Part shown: positions 1-13,217 of the stretch, piece after piece
Numbering within the stretch: the stretch's first letter is position 1
Layout: each line of letters begins with the position of its first letter
Source of the DNA: Ananas comosus
Taxonomy: Eukaryota; Streptophyta; Magnoliopsida; Poales; Bromeliaceae
Assembly (NCBI RefSeq): GCF_001540865.1
Contig: NC_033623.1
Location: forward strand, 13,700,116 to 13,764,115
Direction of reading: 5' to 3'
Length of the DNA: 64,000 bases
The notes under the pieces: model-generated
Database searches by the model: none
What the model was told of the DNA's origin: nothing
Seen by the model: the letters and a program-made list of their open reading frames with translations, nothing else
Position numbers and translations under genes: made by a program

Positions 1-2053
1 GCCAAATTTTGTGGGAGCCTTATCACATGTGGCCTTATCTGGCTGGACAAGAGTGTTTTATTGCGAGAATAATTCCCTTAAGTTTATTTGCATGGCCTGA
101 TTTGGAGTTTGTGTTTTCTCTCTCTGTAATTGGAGATTTTCGTTGTAAAGTGGCTCTTTTAGTTTGTCGGGAAAGCCTGTTTGCAATGTTGCAAATTACA
201 AAGATGTTCATCATGAAATTATAAGCTAGTTACAAAATTAATTCGATTATGATGGGGTTTTGTTGAATTGTGAACATTTCTTTCACTCTAATAATGTCAT
301 TTACGGCCCAAACTGAGAAGAATCTAATCTCAGCCGATTATAACTTCGCCTGCATTATGAATCGAAATTTTGTTCTGCTATTATTATTTAATTATAAGAT
401 GTTTTCTAAATTATTAAAGTGTCAAATTTAGTTTGTTGGTGTTTCTTTCACGTGATTTAATTGTCAAGATTTAAGCACTGAAAAAGGATTGGGCGGAAAC
501 CACTTTGATTGGATAAAGTTGAAGGGAAATTTGAAACAAACATCTCTTGCACAGAGAGATGGGAGCAAAGATGACTACTACTAGTATCATTCTCGAGTCC
601 TGCTATTTTTCAACAGAGAAATGCTACTTACACATCGCTGCTCAAGTACAGATTTAGACAATTTTTTTGATTTTTAATCTACAAAAATATAAATCTTACA
701 AGGCAAATGTTAAAAAAATAAGTCTTTCAATGAAAAGAGTGTTAAAATTATACTTATTTTGGCGTATACAGATAGTATTGTCCTTTTCCATTCCCCACTC
801 CCGTCAATGCAGAATGTGGTTGTATTTAATCGCTGCCATTTGGAGTAGGCAACCTGTTTTAGAAGGATTGCATATGCTGAAACACTTATTTAGAAATGAA
901 TAATGAATATCAATAAATAAATAAACAAGATGATAGAGAAAGGGAAAGAAGAGTCGTAGATAATGAGACGTAAGCGTATATGATTAGCTGTACCAGCCCG
1001 AGAGAGTAGGTAATCTAATTGTACACCGCTCCACTCCCAACTGGCCCAATAATCGTACTCCAGTTTCTGAAACAAAGCCTACGAACCTCAAAACGAGTTC
1101 ATGCAGTGCAGGCCCAGACCCAACATGAACCAGACAAATTGAAATTGAACCCACCACAGGCCCAGCGTGTTCAGCTAAAAACATAAAAACCTACAATTTC
1201 TGAATAAAATTTTAGAAAATTATAATAAAAATATATCGTTATGTCAGTATCAAGCAGTTGTAAAAACCAACAATAATAGAAAAAAATCGAATGCCGCTAC
1301 AGCAGTTTAATAAAAAAAAATAATAATAATAATACATAAGAAACTAATTATTATTTATAACTTGCGCTGCAGATCACATCTCAGCAACTCGCAACTAAAT
1401 TTGAGAGCCAGGTTCGAGTTTTGGGAGATCCGTAGTCCAGAGACCGTAGCCCATCCGGCACGGCTTTCGAAGGAGCCGAGCCCCATTCGAAACGATACGA
1501 AAATTACAAAATGGCTATCCCGCCAAACTTTAATCGTCCATCGATAGCAATGCAAATCTAAATAATAATTTGTAAGATGATGTAGAACCTAATGAACCTA
1601 TGCTTATATACCTACCAGCCTAGCTAATTCGACTCCCTGTATATATTTTAAAATTTGCGAAATACAAAAGCAAGGTCTTAGGCTCTTAGCGTTGTTGTTC
1701 TCTTGGGCCGGTCGATGTTTAAGCCCATAAATTTCCCATCATTTTTCTTATAAAGATAGGCCCATAGGCCCAGAAAAATTTTCTATTTGTTTTACATTTT
1801 TTTACTATTTTTTCAATGCGCAGATTTAATTGGTGGGTCCGGTAGACCAGGTCTTGGGAACGACTCCACGACACCTAAAAACCGCACCACCCAACGGGTC
1901 CCCTACGTGTTATTGTGTCACGTTAACTACTCCCCCCCTTCCATATTCCCAACGGACCAAAAGAAAGAGAGGGGAAAATGCACCTCTTCTCCTCGTCTCC
2001 TCTCTCTCTCGAGCGATCGAAGAGGAGTTGATGAACGCTCGGCGAAGAGAGCC
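1..2053. other. Intergenic DNA upstream of the SRPK gene
   Basis: No coding exon could be supported here. The first 230 bases might be the tail of a gene outside the window, but nothing proves it. The rest is AT-rich with short A/T runs, for example the AAT repeats near 1315-1335. The last 350 bases look like a promoter: four TGGGCC/GGCCCA-type motifs lie between 1704 and 1772, followed by a TATA box at 2054. Confidence 0.6.
1704..1772. promoter_or_regulatory. Cluster of site II-like GGCCCA/TGGGCC motifs
   Basis: TGGGCC at 1704, GCCCA at 1723 and GGCCCA at 1759 and 1767 lie within 70 bases, about 350 bases upstream of the SRPK start codon. Motifs of this type (site II, bound by TCP factors) are known from promoters of plant housekeeping and growth-related genes. 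The motifs are visible; their function here is inferred. Confidence 0.45.
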
Positions 2054-2061
2054 TATATAAA
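2054..2061 (+). promoter_or_regulatory. TATA box of the SRPK gene
   Basis: TATATAAA lies 66 bases before the ATG at 2120. A transcription start about 30 bases downstream would leave a short GA-rich leader of roughly 35 bases, which includes the (GA)n run at 2098-2116. Confidence 0.6.
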
Positions 2062-2119
2062 GGGAGCGAGAGGGGGGAGGAGGAGAGAGAGGTGGGAGGA
2101 GAGAGAGAGAGAGAGGGCG

Positions 2120-5100
2120 ATGTCGTGCTCGTCGTCGTCGTCGGGATCGGGGGAGGAGGACGAGGGCGTGGACGCGTATCGCAAGGGAGGGTACCACGCG
2201 GTGAGGGTCGGGGATCAGTTCGCGGGGGGGCGATACGTCGCACAGAGGAAGCTCGGGTGGGGCAACTTCTCCACCGTGTGGCTCGCCTACGACACCAGAT
2301 CCCAGGTATTCGATCTACGATCCCTTCTTTTGCCCTAGATCTCATGTCGTTTATCTCCCTTTACGATCCGTTTCTTTGTTTTCTAACCCTAATTTCACTC
2401 GATTTCGATCTGGGAGTCTCGTGGATTCTCAGATCGATCCTTTTGCCTGCGTTTATTAAACTCTGTTGAATCGGTGGTCGCTTATGCGTGATTTATTGGA
2501 TAAACAATTTAATTGTTGTGTGGATTGCGTTGATCTCACAAAATAATCATGAAAAGACTGGGTAATAATATGTTATATAATTACGTTGTATTCCTTTTGA
2601 CCCATTCGGTGGTATGTAGTGTTATTGGATCACAGTTATCAGCCCCTTGTATTGCCTGTGATTGTTGCTGACCTTTGTTGGTTGGCTATTGTTGCTGCTG
2701 CAGTAGATCTTGTTTTTTATTATCTTTTTTATGCCTTTACAAGGTTTTAATAACTGCTGTTTCCTTTTTTGTTTCTTTGCTTGCAGAGATCTGTATCTTC
2801 TCACGCCTTTTCTAACTTTCTATGTTTTTGGTGGATATTTTCTTGATTGATGCATTATTGATCAGGCATGAATTGGTTTTGGAAGATAGATTAGAGCTTT
2901 TCTGTGGGGCGCAAAAATGATACACACCTTCTAAATTGGACCACTATTAATTATTCAAGTACCCAAGGTAGCCTTGGTGCTACAGATATCTTGTATATGT
3001 AGCATGCTCTAGATTCCAATCAAAGCCTTGCGGTGAACTGCTTGGTGTTATCGGATGTGATCCAAATAGAAATTTTTTTGGAGCATTAAATTCCTTGTAT
3101 TCATAAAATGTTTGGCGTACTATTGACAGTTAGGAGTTAACTCATCCCAGTCACCCCGGCACTGCTTATTAAATCCAATCTCTTTCTAAGATCAGATAGG
3201 GCATATGAAAACAATTGGTGATGGCAAATTAATATACATTATCCAGGATATAAATGAATCGTGGAGAAATCAACTTATTGAATACTGGTTTGGAGAACTT
3301 TCTGCCGAGTCTATTTACTCCATTGACTTTCTAAAGATGTTGCTTATGATTGCTGGGTCTGGATGCCTGACGTTGTGTGAAACTCTTGGTTAAATCAGCT
3401 TAGTTTTTCTTAGGACCTACTGAGGATGAGTATGATTTTCTAATCGCTTACTACAACATATTTTGGGGCCTTCATGTGGTGCTTAGATATAAATTTTACT
3501 ATGTGGAAACTTCTTATGGGTGAAGTGCTTACTAGTTTCAACTTTATAATTTGAATTTTATTTTCACTGTGCGGCTTATTTAGAGAACCTCAAATTTCTT
3601 TTTGGTATTGCTAGATCAATTTGGAATTTGTGCTACATCTGCCCTTACTGAATAATTGGATCAAAGTGGATTGTCTTAGGATGGCATTAATATGCAACCG
3701 AATCAGACATGTGCTTGGCAGATTCGGAGATTACATTATTTTGACAGTTTAATAATTTGAGCAACCTACATATATTATTATTGAAAAAAAAACAGAACCA
3801 TCGAAAGTTATTTCGTCAAGGAACTTCAGTAGCCCATTTCCTTTACAACAAACTAGCTATAATGAAGTTTTGGTTAACGTCTAGCCTTTGTAGGACTTTA
3901 GCTCTGTTTTTGTCATCAATGCAAATGTCTTGGTGCAGTACTGTGATATAACTCTGCTGTTCTCTGACCTAAAATTTGACCTATTGCAGAGATTTGTAGC
4001 TCTTAAAATTCAGAAAAGTGCAGCAGATTTTGCTCAAGCTGCTCTTCACGAGATTGAATTTCTTTCAGCAATAACCAAAGAAGATCCTTCAAATTCCAAA
4101 TGCATAGTTCAGTTGCTGGACCACTTCAAGCATGCCGGCCCAAATGGGCAGCATATTTGCCTCGTATTTGAATTTCTTGGAGACAGTCTACTTCGGTTAA
4201 TACGGTACAACCATTATAAAGGCATTGGACTGAACAGGGTTAGAGACATATGCCGTTCAATCTTGGTGGGCCTCGACTACTTGCACAGAGAACTTGGTAT
4301 AATCCATTCAGATTTGAAGCCAGAGAATGTTCTTCTTGTTACGACCATCAATCCTGCAAAGGATCCAGTACGTTCTGGTTTTACACCTATTCTTGAGAGG
4401 CCTGAGGGGAACCCTAATGGAGGAGTTGTGGTTAATTTAATTGAGAAAAAACTGAAGAAGAAGGCAAAAAGGGCAGTATCAAGGATCTCTGAGAGAAGAT
4501 CATCGACTGCAGGAGTTTCCTTGCGGGAAAGGAACTTGGAAGGGATAGATTTGAGATGCAAGATTGTGGATTTTGGAAATGCTTGTTGGGTTGATAAACA
4601 ATTCACGGATCATATACAGACAAGGCAGTATAGGGCTCCTGAGGTTGTTCTCGGTGCTGGATACTCAACTTCTGCCGATCTTTGGTCTTTCGCTTGCATC
4701 GCTTATGAGCTTGCAACTGGTGATATGATGTTTACACCCAAGGAAGGTCAAGGATTCAGTGAAGACGAGGTATGTGTATTCTTGTCATCATTTATCATGC
4801 CATTAAGTTCTGAGCATTGCCACCCCACCCACCCACCNNNNNNNNNNNNNNNNCACCCCCAACCCCCCTCCCTTCTTTTTTCTCTTCTTTTCTTGTTGGA
4901 AGATTTAACATAACCTAACCATCACGACTTACTTATAATTATCTCAGCATTGGAAGTTTTGATTTTTGGCGAGAAATGACATGATTTCTTGCAAGGACGG
5001 AAATCCACCCACATAATTATAATAATTATCTATCTCCACATTATGTTAGTAAAGATGACATTTTGATATTTTTGATATATTGAGTATCCTAGGAATGGTC

Positions 5101-6194
5101 TTGAATGTTATTATTATGATACATGTGGATGGGAGGTGGTTTGTGTGAAAAGGGGATGAGAAAACCACATATCTAATGCAGATTGATATCTGAGAGGACT
5201 GGTTAGATTGCTGAGAAAGGTTGACACTTGAGTTGCGAAGATACAGTAGAAGACCTGGACAAATTAGACAATTGATGACTCTCATGACTCATCTCTTCAC
5301 TAATAGTATATGTATATCAAAATCTTTAATTGGACAGTGCTTTGTGTGTTTGTTGAGGGAAACTATGATTATCTTTCAAAAGTTACCACCAAATTACGTT
5401 GGGGTTCCAGTTTCTCCTAAGAGGATATTTTTCCTACACTATATGGTCTTCTCCTTGCAAAAGCGACTTAATAAATAAGATGGGGTAAACTTCAATTTGC
5501 CCTTCTGTGGTTAGCACATTTTATTTTGCTGCCATATTGTTTTGGAAATTCTATTTTGAAATCCTGCAGTTCTTTTTTTACACCATAAGGATATGCCGTT
5601 AGATAGGGGAGGAAAGTGATATATTTTGCGAACAACAAAATGGTAAGGCGTAAGTTTAGAAGAGTAAAATGCTAAATTTTGACACAATGTGTAAAATCTT
5701 GCACTTATTTGATTACTTTGTCTGCTGAATATTTTGATATTTAATTTTTCAGGATCACTTGGCACTAATGATGGAGCTCCTTGGAAAGATGCCTCGAAAG
5801 GTGAGAACTACTTTTATTAACCAATCCTCTTCAACCCCCAATCACACTCATATATTTTCCCTCATGAGCTCAGATTGCTATTTCGGGATCCCGATCGAAG
5901 GAGTACTTCGACCGGCATGGAGATTTAAAGAGAATCCGAAGACTTAAATTCTGGCCATTGGACAGGCTGCTTGTCGAGAAGTACAAATTCTCCGATTCCG
6001 ATGCCCATGAATTTGCTGACTTTTTGTGCCCTCTGCTTGATTTTGCTCCCGAAAAACGGCCAACAGCTGGGCAATGTTTGCAACACCCATGGCTTAGGAG
6101 CATAGATGCAAAGCTTATCGAGGAAAATAAGGAAGCCACTGTAAAAAAGCTGGAGATTGGCATGAATAAGGTTCAAATTGGAAGGGGCATGTGA
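2120..6194 (+). CDS. SRPK: SR-protein-specific kinase (SRPK family)
   Basis: Four exons are read: 2120-2305, 3990-4769, 5753-5800 and 5874-6194. All phases agree and give 444 residues, the usual size of short plant SRPKs. SRPKs are known to phosphorylate Arg-Ser-rich splicing factors and so affect their location and pre-mRNA splicing. Visible kinase features are the glycine loop KLGWGNFSTVW in exon 1, the ATP lysine in VALKI (residue 68, first codons of exon 2), the catalytic loop HSDLKPEN (Asp about 170), DFGNACW, and YRAPEV. The basic insert between catalytic loop and DFG (KKLKKKAKRA) is the short spacer expected in plant SRPKs. The start is chosen because it opens the GC-rich first exon just after a TATA box and GA-rich leader. 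Intron 1 is long (1684 bases). Intron 2 carries the assembly gap but no coding sequence. The family call is firm; the exact orthologue is not. Confidence 0.93.
4838..4853. other. Assembly gap (16 N)
   Basis: Sixteen undetermined bases lie in intron 2 of the SRPK gene, flanked by CACCC-rich sequence on both sides. The repeated CACCC motifs probably caused a short unresolved tract. No exon is affected. Confidence 0.97.
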
Positions 6195-7236
6195 GAATGC
6201 TCTCTTGCCGCAAACAAATCCTCATGATTTTGTTTAGTGTTTCGCAGAAATATACAGTATGATACATCTCCTTTGGAGCACACATCGTGATTCAGGGAGC
6301 AGGATGATGGGGAAAACACCGTAAATCATTATCATTCATGAATTCCGAAAACTATGTGCTTACATACGGTTAAATCGGTTTAGAATCTGGATTTAAGCTT
6401 GAGGAACAAGAACAGGATCCACGGTGGTTTGTCAACTTAATGAAAACAGTTAGCTTTGTATGCTAACCATTTACGTTCAATTACCTGTTTGTTTCTTTAT
6501 GACCTTTTATATAAGGAAAAGAAGAGCTCATCCATGAGATTTTAGCTGGACCTCGAGCTTTTCTTGGAGGGTGCTGCCCTATGTGGGGCCGGGATTCCTT
6601 TTTGGATGACTTTGCTTTTCAAGTGTGAGTTGTATTTTGTGAATTATACGAGTATTGTGATTAATTCTTGTGTACAAGATTACAAGTTATTATTCTTTTT
6701 AAATAAAGCCCGTACTAAACACGATTGAACATGGATGTCGACTTCCTCTTCTGACCCAAAGAAGGTTTATGAAATTCTGAAGTTAAGTTTATCATTCTCG
6801 CGAAGAGATAGTTCATCCTTATTCTGTCTGTTTTGTTGCTGAAGTGCTTTGTTTAATTGTACTTTGTTTAATCTGTTATGAATACTAATCTAAACCAATG
6901 CAGGGCCTGTTTGCTCAATATGCAGCATGTTCTGCGGAAATGCTGTTGGGAGGAACTGCGCTTTGCAACAACTTTTACTAAATTCTCCCAACAAATTACT
7001 GTGAAGTTTGAAGCAGAATATACCAACCAAACCTTCTAGATTTGGATCTAAGCAGCTTTGTTTTGTCTTTTGCCGTAGTCAGAAGCTCCAGTATTCTATT
7101 CTTCTATTCAGACGACATGAATACGCATGCATCGAAAATCATATCGACAAAATTTTGGATAGCACTAACTGAATCTATATTTCAGCCATACAAATAAATA
7201 CAATTTTCCAACTCTGTAGATGCCCGGTGTATCGAC

Positions 7237-7413
7237 TTTTTTTTTTTTTTTTTTTTTGAGAGAGAGAGAGAGAGATAGATAGCATGCTACCCGTTTCGTT
7301 TATTTTATTTAGAAATAAATTTAGCTGAAAATGTGAATCAACTAGGATTCGAATTTGAAATCTCAGATACCAACCACTAAGCCTTTTGCCACTTGCGCTA
7401 GAGATGAATTATC
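7237..7413 (-). mobile_element. tRNA-derived SINE copy, inverted
   Basis: Read on the minus strand it has the order of the copy at 41452-41590: a GTGGTTGGTATCTGAG block, a B-box-like TTCGAAT, a stretch around TTTATTTCTAAAT, a GCTA/TATCTCTC end and a poly(A) tail (the T run at 7237-7257). This copy keeps more of the 5' head (GCGCAAGTGGC). No clear target-site duplication was found. Confidence 0.65.
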
Positions 7414-7682
7414 TCTTTGCGAGAATGATAAACTTGGAGGGGCATTTCAGAATACCCTATAGTTGAGAGGGTTTTCATTGGTTATTACCTTGTTTCTGCT
7501 ACTTGTCTTTGCATATGGTCAACACAGGTTGGAAACTTATTAGGCAGATTTTTCTGAAAGCATTAGTAAGCTAACCTGCTGTGGTTGTGATCTTTTCACA
7601 TCAAAGAACTAATAAATTTTTCTATCCAAATTTGAGGTTTGTTAATGTTCAAAAGGTTCATTTGATGTGTTCATTTTTAGGC

Positions 7683-7765
7683 CAAACTACACTTTGGATC
7701 CTCAAACTATTAGGTGCGTGATAGTTGGATCTTCAAATTTTAATTTGCTGTAATTTCTGGCTATA
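7683..7765. repeat. Half copy of the element seen at 59318-59674
   Basis: The stretch shares a long match with the left arm of the inverted-repeat element at 59318 (AAACTAC, a CCTCAAACTAT-like block, TCTTCAAATTTTAATTTG). Only the left half is present. Confidence 0.5.
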
Positions 7766-9079
7766 ACCTGTGCAATTTAGATTCGAGCTAGGTTTTCGAT
7801 CTCATTCCCACTGTCTATTTTCATCTCAGCTGATGATCCCAACAGTTGAATAATTAAACATAAATAAATAATTTGTTTATCACTTTTGTGATAGAAAATA
7901 ATTAATTCTACTGAGAACAGCCCAAATAAAATTAATATAATATGGGGCATGATTATCAAAGCTTCATCTTATGGTAAGCACTTTGAACAACAACAATAAT
8001 GTGGGGTCGTGGTGTTAATTTTGCCACTCTTGGAACATGTTTCTTCTGAGACTCAGCATCGAATGCCCATGATCATTTGATCTCGAGTCACATCGATTGA
8101 GGCCCTTTTTTCAATTATTTTTCGACCGACTAAAGTTGACAATTTGTACGACTCATTATTAGATGTCATGGATAGCTAATTTGATCAAAATTCAGTATAA
8201 ACATATAAAAAATTTATTTTAAAAATTATCCATCGGTATACACATGCAGCATTTTTATTGGCTTCTCTTTTCTCCCCTCGTGTGAGAGACACATTTCCAA
8301 AGAATTTCCAAATAATTTATTGTTCAAATTTGCATCATAATCTAAAATTTTATAAAGAACATGAACAAAGCAATTTATTGTTCAATAAATTCTATGATTT
8401 ATTGTTCAATTAGTTTAGTCTAGAGAAGGATCACTGGACTTATTTTAAGATTTTCTTCTGTGCATTGCTCCGCATTTAATGAAAACTCCAAATAAGTTCT
8501 AAGATTTAAATCAACTTTACTTGTCCACACATCATGCTGTTTTACATAAGGTCTTTTAATTAATAGTGCTCTAATGGCATTAGCTAATATGTATCGTCAA
8601 TTAAGGAATGGATTTAACTCCTTTTCTCACTTAATCCTGATATTAATTTAATAGATTTTGACATTAATCACCATTCCAAACAATGCATTTTAATTTTAAT
8701 AATAATAATCACTATCTTTGGTTCGTTAGTGAAAAACCATTAATTTGTGTTCCTCTACTTTTTCTCAATGTCTTTGTCACACCCAACTATATACATATAT
8801 TTTATAAATATCATATGATTTCATCTATGCTTTTCCAATGTATCTTGCCACTTGTCGGTTTGGTGGGACCTATTTTGCGTGACAAAATCAAACATAGTAC
8901 AAATTATTGCATGCACCCCCGATAAATAACCTATTTTATTTTAGATTTCCATTTTTTAAATTTAAATAAATTTATTTTAACAATCATTGATGATATTTGA
9001 ATTTTGATGATTAAATATTAAGTAGATATTTCTATACATCTGGTGCATGCAAAAATGTCTCACTAACTTATCACTGGTC

Positions 9080-9085
9080 CACGTG
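9080..9085. promoter_or_regulatory. G-box/ABRE-like CACGTG
   Basis: CCACGTGTCC lies just upstream of a TATA-like stretch and about 285 bases before the tomosyn ATG. G-box/ABRE cores bind bZIP and bHLH factors; activity here is inferred. Confidence 0.4.
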
Positions 9086-9099
9086 TCCTCTCCTCTCTC

Positions 9100-9107
9100 T
9101 ATATATA
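9100..9107 (+). promoter_or_regulatory. TATA-like box of the tomosyn gene
   Basis: TATATATA sits inside a CT-rich stretch and would place the transcription start near 9135, giving a CT-rich leader of about 230 bases before the ATG at 9369. Confidence 0.4.
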
Positions 9108-9368
9108 TCTCACTCTCTCTCTACATATCTCTCTCTCTTAAAACCAACCTAAATCATAACCGTTCCAAACTCGAAGTACTCCTCGATCCCATTCCCACCC
9201 CTTTCCCCCCCTCTTCGGTTTCGCAAAACAGCAAAACTCCTCCGCTCCTTCCTCTTCTTCTACCGAAGCAGGAGAAAAGCGCTTTTCGAAGAAGCGGTTT
9301 CCTACTCTTCCTCTTGTTGTTGTCGTTGTTGTTGCTGTTGTGCGATCGATCGGCTTTTGGATCAAGCC

Positions 9369-11022
9369 ATGTTCGTGAAGAAGCTCGTCGAAAAAGCCTC
9401 CAAAAAGGTAAATTAATCGTCGCCTCATCTCCTCTCCTTTAGATCGCCAAAAGAAACTTTACAATTTTGTGAGTGTTGATGAAGTAATTAATCGGATTTG
9501 CCCTACATGACACGGCATTAATTTTTGCGCCTTTGGCGCTTCGGGAACGGTGTAAAGCAGATCCTGATCAATAGTTTTTTTTTTTTCCCTTTTTTTTTAA
9601 AAAAATTGTTTGAAATTTGAATACGAGTCATTTAAATAGAGCGTGGAAGCCATGTGGTCTCATTAATATCGAACCTCGTTTCATTACTCTACTCAATCTT
9701 GTATTTTCATTTATTTTTATTTTTATTTTTATTTTTATTTCTCCGATAATGAAATGATAAGAACAGTTAACAAAAGTACACAGTCAACATTGTTTAACGT
9801 GAAAGCGACCCGGATTAGGATACAAACAAATATATTGGCCGGCTTTTTCAAAATTAACGAGAATTTTTATTTTATTGTTTTTGTTTACCAACTAGATTTG
9901 TGCACTGTATTGCGCACCCTAAATTGTCCCCCCCATGAATTGGGATATTGAAAATGTAGTTTGCATGATACACGACATATTTCGTCGCCCTCGATTAATT
10001 TATATTTTCATAGTTTTAGAAACAACTTTGTACACTGTTTTTGTTTTGTTATTTATGCTCATAATTCAAAATGTTACATTATGGACAAAGTGGATGTGAC
10101 ATGATGGTCCAGGTCCATATAATAGCATCTTCTAAAAGAAGTTGAGTAAATTGCCAATTATGGGATCAGAGAGGAACTTCATTAGCAAAAGTTTATGACG
10201 TTTTAGATTTTTTTTTTTTTTTTTTTTTAAGATATGCGTTAAAATATAAAATGTTGGTGCTTGGCCCCTGCACCATGTGGCATCTTGTAGGGGGAAAGGA
10301 GGGACCTAATCCCCCTGCTTGACAAATGACAAGGCACTGAGGGACAGGTGGTATTTAGTTGAGACTTAATTATTTTGCACGTGAAGGTCGGTGGACAGGG
10401 TCGGGAGCCCTTGAGATTGGTCAAAGTTGGTGGTAGATAAGTTTTGTTACACATAAATATTTAAATTTAGATTTTTGTTTTTTTAAAATAAAATTTAGTA
10501 AAGAAATATATTATTTTATAAAGAAACAAGACAGCTCCCGGCGAGGATCGAACTCGCGACCTTTCGCTTACGAAGCGAACGCACTACCACTATGCTACGG
10601 AAGCGGGTGCAACGGTCATGTTTTGATTTCTCATTTTATTTACAATTTTTTAATTCCTTTCCTTTCTCTGAATGAAGCATATTGGAGGTGGAGGTGGTGG
10701 TGGGTTCAACGGACTGCGCGCGGAGGACGTGAACCCTCGGGTGGAGGAATTCTACACTGTCACACTTGCACCACGTCATCAATAACAAGCCAATCACATT
10801 CCTTCTTTTCAAACAAAAGTACAATAAAAATACTTTTTTACAATCATGATGGGACATATATTCTTAAAAGGATTAATTTGATTGGTTTGTTACGCCACGT
10901 CACTAATATACCCGTTGCATTCTAGAATTTTTCCCTCGGGTGGGGTTCCACTATGGCGTACCCCTCGAATCCGCCTCCACTGCTTACGATCCCATCCAAC
11001 ACATCCTTGCCATCTCCACCAG

Positions 11023-11061
<39 letters not shown>

Positions 11062-11130
11062 CTAAAACCCGGCGCATCCTCTTCTTGTATATTAGAATGG
11101 GCTTTAATCGCCATGGCCACAGGGCTGTCA

Positions 11131-11182
<52 letters not shown>

Positions 11183-11300
11183 AAACCCATTAAATCCTCT
11201 TCTTGCATTAAAATGTGCTTAAATGGCAATGGCGACAAGGTAATCTCTCTCTCTCTCTCTTCTCTAAAACCAATGGCAATGGCGACAAGGTAATCCCTCT

Positions 11301-11331
<31 letters not shown>

Positions 11332-11390
11332 TCTAAACCCCTGAATCCTGTTCTTCCATTACAATTCCCGTAAATGGCCGTCGCCACAAG

Positions 11391-11434
<44 letters not shown>

Positions 11435-12443
11435 TCCCTGAATCTCTTCTTGCATTAAAATGTGCTTAAATCGCCGTTGCCGCGCAGGTAATCTCTCTCT
11501 TCTTCTCTCTCTCTCTCTCTAAACACCGAATCCTCTTTTTGTAAATTATTGTGCTCAAGTGGCCGGGCCACAAGGTAATCTCCTCTCTTTCTCTCTTAAA
11601 CCCCTGAATGCTCTTCTTTGCATTAAAATGTGCTTAAATGGCCATGGAAACAAGGTAATCTCTCTCTCTTCTCTCTCCTCTAAACCCTCTGAATCCTATT
11701 CTTGCATTAAAATGTCCTTAAATCATCGTCGCCACAATGTGATGTCTCTCTCTCTCTAAATCCTGAATCCTCTTCTTGCATTAAAATGTCCTTAAATCGC
11801 CGTCGCCACAAGATAATCTCCCTGTGTGTCAGTGTGTGTGTGTGTGTGTGTGTGGTGTGTGTGTGTGGTGAAATCCTTTAATCTGTGTGTATGTGTGTAA
11901 GAACCCTTTAATCTTCTCTCTCCTCTGTGTAAATCCTTTAATCTCTGTGTGCGTGTGTGTGTGTGTAAAATCCTTTAATCTGTGTGTGTTGTTGTAAATC
12001 CTTTAATCTGTGTGTGTGTGTTGCGTGTGTGTGTGTGTAAAATCCTTTAATCTCTGTGTGCGTGTGCGAGTGCATATCCTTTAATCCCTCTCTCTCTCCT
12101 CTCTCTCTTCTCTCTCTCTCTGCTAAACCCCCCTGAATCCTCTTATTGCATTAAATTGTGGCTTAAAATGGCCGTCGCACAAGGTACTCTCTCTCTCTCT
12201 CTCTCAACCCCCTGAATCCTCTTCTTGTATTAAAATGTGCTTAAATGGCCATGGAATCAAGGTAATCTCTCTCTCTCTCTCTCTCTCAACCTCTGAATCC
12301 TCTTCTTGCTTTTAAATGTGACTGAAAGGCCACAGAATGAAGGTAATCTCCCTTTCTCTCAACCCTGAATCCATTCTTTCAATAAAATGTGCTTAAATGG
12401 CCATGGAATCAAGGTACCTCTCTCTCTACTCTCTCTACCCCTG

Positions 12444-12480
<37 letters not shown>

Positions 12481-12537
12481 CCCTGAATCCTGTTCTTGCT
12501 TTAAAATGTGGCTTAAATGGCCATGGAATGAAGGTAG

Positions 12538-12578
<41 letters not shown>

Positions 12579-12736
12579 CCTGAATCCTCTTTTTGCATTA
12601 AAATGTGCTTAAAAGGCCAACGAATCAAGGTAATCTCTCTCTCTCTCTCTCTCTTTCTCCCTCTCTCTCTCTCTCTCTCAACCCCCTGAATCCTCTTTTT
12701 GCATTAAAATGTGCTTTTATGGCCAACGAATCAAGG

Positions 12737-12780
<44 letters not shown>

Positions 12781-12832
12781 CTTGAATCCTCTTCTTGCAT
12801 TAAAATGTTCTTAAGTGGCCATGGCCACAAGG

Positions 12833-12875
<43 letters not shown>

Positions 12876-13065
12876 AACCCCCTGAATTCTCTTCTTGCAT
12901 TAAAATGTGCTTAAATGACTATGACCACAAAGGTATACTCTCTCTCTAAGCCCCCTGAATCCTTTTGTTGCATTAAAATGTGCTTAAATGGCCATGGCCA
13001 CAGGGTAATCTCTCTCTTTCTCTCTAAACCCTCTGAATACTTTTCTTGCCTTAAAATTAACAAGG

Positions 13066-13111
<46 letters not shown>

Positions 13112-13165
13112 CCCATTAAATACTCTTCTTGCATTAAAACAAGCTAAATTGCCATCGCCGAAAGG

Positions 13166-13217
<52 letters not shown>

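Larger units (their letters stand above)
6195..9079. other. SRPK 3' flank and intergenic DNA
   Basis: The SRPK 3' UTR begins here; an AATAAA at 6702 is a possible poly(A) signal but is about 500 bases from the stop. A roughly 30-base inverted duplicate pairs 6787-6815 with 7405-7435. The interval also holds a SINE copy (7237-7413) and half of a terminal-inverted-repeat element (7683-7765). The rest is AT-rich and unrecognised. Confidence 0.55.
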
